In this document: positions 59,240-64,000 of the stretch, in pieces
How the letters are laid out: each line of letters starts with the position of its first letter
Position numbering within the stretch: position 1 is the stretch's first letter
From: Guadua angustifolia
Taxonomy: Eukaryota > Streptophyta > Magnoliopsida > Poales > Poaceae
NCBI GenBank assembly: GCA_036346375.1
Contig: CM070514.1
Coordinates: forward strand, 16,272,463-16,336,462
Direction: 5' to 3'
DNA: 64,000 bases
Notes under the pieces: model-generated
The model's input: only the letters and a program-made list of their open reading frames with translations
Databases searched by the model: none
Told to the model about the DNA's origin: nothing
Program-made: the position numbers and the translations under genes

Positions 59240-60050
59240 TCACGTTTCTTCCTCCTTTCGTGGGCGGGACCCCGAGGTCCGGCCGTCTCCGCCGTGACCG
59301 CCCGGTCGGGGCGACACCTTCCCCCGAGCTTCCGCCGCCCATGCGCACTTGTGCGCTAGGGAGAACAGCTCGGATGTGGTGGTGATGTTGCGGGTGGCCA
59401 TCTTCTCCCACATCTTGTGGTCCCGGACACCTCTTCGGAAGGCGATGACGACTGACTGTTCCAAGATCCTAGGGATCGTGTTGCGACAGTGATTAAACCG
59501 TCGGATGAAGCCGTGCAACGACTCCCCTTTCTCCTGCTCGAGGGCATGGAGATTGTCCTCCACGCCCGGTTGTGCGTATGAGCCTTGGAAGTTGGTAATG
59601 AAAAGGTCACACAATCCCTCCCACGAGTGCACTGACCCTCGCTGAAGGTTCAACAGCCAAGAGCGGGTGGATCCCGTCAAGGCCGTCGGGAAATAGTTGG
59701 TCATGGCTTTTTCAGATCCGCCTACAGCCCGCACCACCGTCGTGTATATCTACAAGAACTCCTCCGGGTTGGTGGTTCCATCATACTTCTCATTGGACGT
59801 CGGGCAAAACCTCTTCGGCCACGCAACGCGGCGCAGCCGACTGGAGAATGCTTGGCACCCAACATCGTAAGGGAAGCCACGCCGTCCACCTGAACCCTGG
59901 CCTGGAGACCGTGCCGGGGAGCGCGGATCTCGATTCCCCAAGGATTCAAAGGAGAGGGCCTCCTCCTCACCCCGAGGATGGGAGTCGTTGGAGGAGCTAT
60001 CATCACCATGAGCCATCCGCCTATCGCAGCCTTGCTCCTGTGCGTGACGG
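59240..60050 (-). pseudogene. Tat2 gag
   Basis: The minus strand gives KYDGTTNPEEFL, a TAG (59750-59752), then IYTTVVRAVGG, MTNYFPTALTGSTRSWLLNL, FITNFQGSYAQPGVEDNLHALEQEKGESLHGF and VIAFRRGVRDHKMWEKMA, all typical of Tat/Ty3 gag. No zinc knuckle is seen in the open part; HPRGNG-type pol motifs are absent here, as expected. The N-terminal side is acidic (AHGDDSSSNDSH) and its upstream end merges at about 60050 with CACTA-like sequence, so the true start and the 5' LTR are missing. Confidence 0.85.
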
Positions 60051-60054
60051 CAAC

Positions 60055-61230
60055 GGTTCACATTGTACATCCATCTTCGGTTCAACTATAATTAATTAAT
60101 GTTTACAATTATTAATATCCAATAATCTTAATTAAATAAATTATTAATCTAATATCCAACAATATCCACTAACAATACAAAATTAATGCTAATTAAATTT
60201 CTAATCTTAATTACTTCATTTTAATATATGCTCATACATAACTAAAATTAAATTTATCCTCACGAATGAGCGATTATAAATTCATCATCTCAAAATGCAA
60301 GGCAACTTCATGATCATGAACCCACCATATTAGCTAAATTTTAATGTTTATTAATATCCAAAAATCTTAATTAAATAAATTTAATATATTCTTTAAAAAA
60401 TTAGCTAACAATAGCCACTAATGGAGCAAGATGTATATGCACACACTAATGGTAAAAAATTAATGCAACGCAACTTCATGATCACCCATCTACCATATTA
60501 GCTAAAATTTAATTTTTATTAATATCCAATAATCTTAATTAAGTAAATTTGATATATGCTTAATCATAATTCATCATCAAAAAATGGTAGACAACTTAAT
60601 CTAATGGAGCAAGGTAATAAATTCATCACCTACAAAATGCTAGGTAAATAAAAACAAACTAAATCTAAACCTTGCATCTAAACCTGAATTAAACTAGATC
60701 TAAACATTAAATTGTAACTACATCACTACAAATGAACAGAGGAGAACAAATTACACGCTTTGGAACAACTACAACAGTAGAAGTACAAGATTCTTTACCA
60801 AACAAAATCTAAAATCTAGAAAGTTGGTTTGTTCTCGGGGAGAAAGATGACCACATGGAGAGGCTACAGTGGTATTTATAGGGAATATTATTTGTGGGAG
60901 TTTTAAATTAAAACCACCACAGATAATACTATCAGTGGTAGTAGTGGTTTTTAGCTAAAATCGTCACAAATTATCAGTGGCTATTCCAAAAAAAAACCGC
61001 CACAAATAATCCATTATTTGTGGCGATTCCAAACAAAACTGCCACAAATAATTCCAAAAGTATTTGTAATGGTTCCAAAAAAAACTTCCACAAATAATCC
61101 ATTATTTGTGGCGGTTCTAAACAAAAACCACCACAAATAGTCTTCCCGCATTTTGAATTTTAAAATTGCAACTAAGAATTGTATTTGTGGTGGTTCCAAA
61201 AAAACCGTCACAAATAGGATGTCACCTATG
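60055..61230 (-). mobile_element. CACTA-D fragment: 5' end with start of a TNP2 gene
   Basis: The minus strand from 60085 reads NRRWMYNVNR, like the first residues of TNP2 in CACTA-B (MDRWMYAENR), but the expected ATG is TTG and the frame passes directly into Tat2 gag. Upstream (60086-60880) is an AT-rich leader with repeated 'taatatccaataatcttaattaa' phrases, as in the CACTA-B leader. At 60890-61220 there are eight or so copies, in both orientations, of ATTTGTGGCGGTTCCAAA, a subterminal array of a third motif family. No CACTA terminus is found after it. The fragment is therefore broken at both ends. Confidence 0.55.
60110..60640. repeat. Degenerate AT-rich tandem repeats in the CACTA-D leader
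   Basis: Three or four loosely conserved units of about 190 bp, each containing 'ttattaatatcca(a/t)aatcttaattaa' followed by 'ttaatatatgctt' and 'atgcaaggcaacttcatgatca'. The pattern parallels the 125-bp repeats in the CACTA-B leader. Confidence 0.5.
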
Positions 61231-61867
61231 TGCTGGTGGGTGATGGCATGCACAAAGGATGATTGGTAATGGATGACAATAGCGTGTGTGGTGTGTGGTG
61301 TGTAGTGGCCTTTACCTTGAAGGTGATTTGAAGCGGCTGGCGACGGTCTACGCGGTGGCCTCGAGGATGAAGGAAGAGTCTACAGGTGGTGGGGACATTG
61401 TTGGCGTGGACCTACTGTCGGCCATGACGAGGGCGTTTAATCAAGTGGCCACCCTCGGATGTCAATGGAAGCACAGAAGTCGAGCGTAGGGTAGGTGGCG
61501 AGAGTGCATATATGGCGGGGTGGTGGTGTTGCCTTGGGGAAGCAAGCTGGTGGAAAGGATAAATGGTGAGGCGGCGAACTCCACTAAGGATGTGAGGCTG
61601 ATCGATGATTTTGAGCGACTGGAGATGTGCGCAGGGAGAGAGCGGAGAGGCAATGTGCAGTCATGTGAGTGAAGGGCACGGTTAGATGAGACGATTTTTA
61701 GATTGGTTTGAGTGTGAGCTATTTTTTTAACGTGACAGTGTGGTGGAGGTTGTAGTGGTAGGTGAGAACACCGTTACAGAATACGTGTGTACTGATGGGT
61801 CCACAGTGGCATCACTGCCGGATATAGACCTGGCACTACCTAAGTGACAGTGATAGTCGAGAACTAT
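61231..61867. other. Unassigned stretch between CACTA-D and CACTA-C
   Basis: A moderately G-rich sequence. A plus-strand frame at 61286-61489 has no known domain. Near its right end (61815-61855) are degenerate copies of the CACTA-C motif (CACTGCCGG, 'cactacctaagtgacagtgatag'), lying outside the CACTA-C terminus. This may be the decayed end of an older element of the same family. Confidence 0.4.
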
Positions 61868-62100
61868 CACTACTAGATGTAAACCGACAGTGATAATCAC
61901 TATCACTGCCGGTTCATATTGTACAGCCAGCAATGATAATCACTATCACTGTCGGTTCATATTGTACACCCGGCAGTGATAGTAATTATCACTGCCGCAT
62001 TTTAAATCAATAACCGGCGTGATAAGTAGTATCATTGCCACATTTTCCTCAGCAACCGGCAATGACAACTCTCTGCCCTATTTTTCTCCAAAACCGGTAT
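61868..62100. repeat. CACTA-C subterminal repeat array
   Basis: Direct and inverted copies of TATCACTGCCGGTT and decayed forms, spaced 20-40 bp apart. Many units are themselves near-palindromic (GTGATAATCACTATCAC). Confidence 0.8.
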
Positions 62101-62116
62101 TGATGGGTTTTTAAAC

Positions 62117-62120
<4 letters not shown>

Positions 62121-62154
<34 letters not shown>
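62121..62154. repeat. (AT)17 microsatellite
   Basis: 34 bases of pure AT dinucleotide repeat inside CACTA-C, between the subterminal array and the end of the second gene. Confidence 0.95.
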
Positions 62155-62157
<3 letters not shown>

Positions 62158-62339
62158 TTGCATTATATGTATTATGTAATGTTGTAGGATATATATATTG
62201 TACAACAGATGTATTCTGTATGATATATGTTATGCACAATATTAACAAAACATCGCTAAAGCGTAATTCAAATACATTGAAGCATCATAATATTTAATTA
62301 TTACATTGTTCATTCACAATTGTTGACATCTCACTTAAG

Positions 62340-64000
62340 CTACAAATGCTCGTAAAACTTGCCCTTCGGATTGATAACTTCTCGAACGATGAACCCAGCT
62401 ATCTGCTCTCGAAGGGCTTCAATTTCATTGTCGAGCAGGACGCTGGTGCCCAGCTTCACGCGCTGTCATAGGAGAAATTGAAGCATTAATTAGTGTCATA
62501 GTCTTTATAAAGAAAAGTATGCGTCAACATGTAATGATATACCATCTCGCCATTGTAGTCCATACTATCAGCGACGAACACGTGCATATGTGTCATTGCG
62601 TAGTATCTACATAAATTGTTCCCTTATGCTTGTCTCAAGCACGAAAAATCGATTTTTATTCTGAACTTCTTCGTGAATGGATGACACCGCCGGCTCTTCT
62701 TGCGGTATTTTGCGTACACCCTGTGCATGGTTTCGAGTTGTCGTTAAAATTAATTAGGTGCAATGGAATGGAAGATTACTAGAGCAATAATGCAACGACC
62801 GAGTTTACCTATCTAGCAACTCTATTAATTCTTTGTAATCGTCTGTCGGTTTCCTCATTAAGTCCAAGATAGTGATGTTGCTTTCGTCTAACATGATGAC
62901 GAGGAGGATCCAGTGAAAGCTACAGAAGCCAATTAGTCGTACATAGTGTTGCGTATCAAATATGCGAGACTAGTAGGTAGGGAAACACGTAATGAAAGTT
63001 GTAGGGTAAAAGTACGTAGGTCTTGTCTTGTAGCTTTAGCAGTGCCTTGAGTACGTACTCCTCAACCTCTTTTATCGTTCTTGGATCTAGAATAAGTTTG
63101 CAGTTGACAAGACCTGAGTCGAGGAATCCTACCCTTTCATTTAAGTTGCTCTAAGTGTCATTGCCTCCATTCTACATAAAAAAAGAAGTCAGATCCTCAG
63201 TTTAAGGGTACGTGAATGTACAGCATGAATAATACAAGAGACTTATAGAGTCCTCATTCTTAATATAGACACGTTCAGGGCGTCTCATTGGTACAACTGG
63301 TATATTTCTTGGTGTTTTACCCAAAAAACGTCGTCCATGTTGTGAAAATCCACATCTTTATATCTGACGAGGAACACATCGTTCTTTGTCTCTTGGACAT
63401 ACTGCCGATACCATTGATATAGACGTCGCAACTATGTTGTCAGTCTAGGCTCCTCATTTGGATCCACCAAAGCTTCCTATTAACAAATGGCCACCTTAGA
63501 GGGGGCTCTTGCCCTTTAGCACCCCTTTGGTCTGCAGCAACAGCTGTTTTACCACCATCTCCTTTAGATTTCTTCCTAGAGATGCGCTCGTAGTCTGATC
63601 ATTGGCTAAGTTGAGGAGATTCAGTTGCCTGTCCTATCTATTTAACTATCGCTAAGCCCACGAAGAAATCCATTTTGGCAACTTCGATTACAACCTTATT
63701 AGGTGGTGGCATCTTTTTGAAGTGAGCTATTACGCTGGCATCTACTTCCCTTCTAGTTTCTTCTTCGGTCAGGTCATATGCTCGTTTCTTGCTAAGAGTT
63801 TGTGCTAGCTTTACAGATGAGGAACTTTTCCCCTATGACTGTGTAGAATGTTGATATCGCGGTGCTCTTTGATTACTATCTTGTGGAGCTAGAGCTAGAG
63901 AAAGACCTTTCTTGGGTGACGCCGGAGGAGGACTTTTCCTGGGTGGTGAGTCCACCTCGTCATCATTATTATGATCATTGTCATCGTCATCATCTGAGCT
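62340..64000 (-). pseudogene. CACTA-C second gene with Ulp1-like protease domain (partial)
   Basis: Minus strand, entering from the right edge with an acidic and proline-rich region (PPRKSPPPASPKKG near 63930), then lysine-rich helices. Near 63420-63280 is QWYRQYVQETKNDVFLVRYK, and near 63300 DALNVSILRMRTL, comparable to the pre-Ulp1 segment of the CACTA-B gene. The protease core shows SFHWILLVI (near 62915; catalytic His), ILDL (catalytic Asp position), CLRQ and NNLCRYYAMTHMH (near 62650-62590; Gln and Cys). The protein ends REVINPKGKFYEHL with a TAG at 62340-62342, close to EVINKKGTFHADC in CACTA-B. A TAA sits between the Gln and Cys motifs, and several stops occur upstream. Some breaks may be introns. 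Confidence 0.7.

Larger units (their letters stand above)
37141..60050 (-). mobile_element. Tat2, Tat-lineage Ty3/gypsy retrotransposon, minus orientation, right end lost
   Basis: Gag-pol on the minus strand (about 60050-53037) and the convergent antisense gene on the plus strand (38307-52291) give the Tat layout. The 3' LTR begins at 37141 (TGTCGGCGTATTTCGCC). At the other end gag runs directly into a CACTA leader with no 5' LTR or primer site, so the copy is truncated. It carries two later insertions: the large-LTR element 38964-50824 and a solo LTR 53097-54930. The pol reading frame is long, and most of its breaks are single in-frame stop codons. Confidence 0.8.
61868..64000 (-). mobile_element. 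CACTA-C, 3' end of a further CACTA element (runs off the window)
   Basis: A terminus CACTACTAGATG starts at 61868, preceded by TAT. It is followed by about eight copies, in both orientations, of a motif around TATCACTGCCGGTT up to 62100. A minus-strand second gene follows inward. The TNP2 gene and 5' terminus would be to the right, outside the window. The motif differs from those of CACTA-A, -B and -D, giving four subterminal families in one window. Confidence 0.75.

Noticed and set aside
60723..60760. CACTACAAATG as a left terminus of a CACTA element
   Set aside because: It lies in the AT-rich leader, has no subterminal array directly inside it in the right orientation, and no partner end was found.
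1..64000. A new defence, CRISPR or gene-cluster type system
   Set aside because: Everything I can identify belongs to known plant transposable element classes; repeats are explained by LTRs, subterminal arrays and minisatellites.

Overview
This is plant nuclear DNA made almost entirely of nested transposable elements; I found no host gene, rRNA, tRNA or CRISPR. The element types point to a grass (Poaceae): CACTA transposons with TNP2-type transposases and second genes carrying DUF8039-like and Ulp1-like domains, Tat-lineage Ty3/gypsy elements with an antisense extra gene, a chromovirus-type gag, and Angela/RIRE1-like copia LTRs. Oryza or a relative is a guess. Nearly every coding region is interrupted by stops, frameshifts or insertions.

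Left half (1-36510). An outer CACTA element (CACTA-A, minus strand, right terminus 36510, left terminus outside the window) has its TNP2 transposase at 34542-31365 and a second, Transposase_24-like gene at about 3600-1267. A second complete CACTA element (CACTA-B, 3958-31347) sits inside it, bounded by CACTACTAC termini and a perfect 3-bp target duplication (ACA). CACTA-B carries its own TNP2 gene (30316-22174) and a second gene with a Ulp1-like protease domain (about 20300-17432). CACTA-B was in turn hit by a Tat-lineage element (Tat1, 4002-16321), which contains two solo copia LTRs (4373-5719 and 7109-8641) and a 134-bp tandem array, and by a gag-protease-only chromovirus-type element (22698-27624) inside the TNP2 gene.

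Right half (36511-64000). A second Tat-lineage element (Tat2, 37141 to about 60050, minus strand) has a long readable gag-pol and a plus-strand antisense gene. The antisense gene is split by a gag-only Ty3/gypsy element with LTRs over 3 kb (38964-50824), itself carrying a third solo copia LTR (45635-47082). The integrase end of Tat2 is split by a different solo LTR (53097-54930). The right LTR of Tat2 is missing: its gag abuts a fragment of another CACTA 5' end (CACTA-D, about 60055-61230). From 61868 to the window end lies the 3' end of a further CACTA (CACTA-C), whose second gene again carries a Ulp1-like protease.

Functionally, the CACTA TNP2 proteins are transposases acting on terminal and subterminal repeats, the second CACTA genes are accessory proteins, and the Gypsy gag-pol products would form particles, copy RNA and integrate. 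As read here none looks autonomous. Insertion order, oldest first: CACTA-A, then CACTA-B, then Tat1 and the gag-protease element, then the solo LTRs inside Tat1; and Tat2, then the large-LTR element, then its solo LTR.
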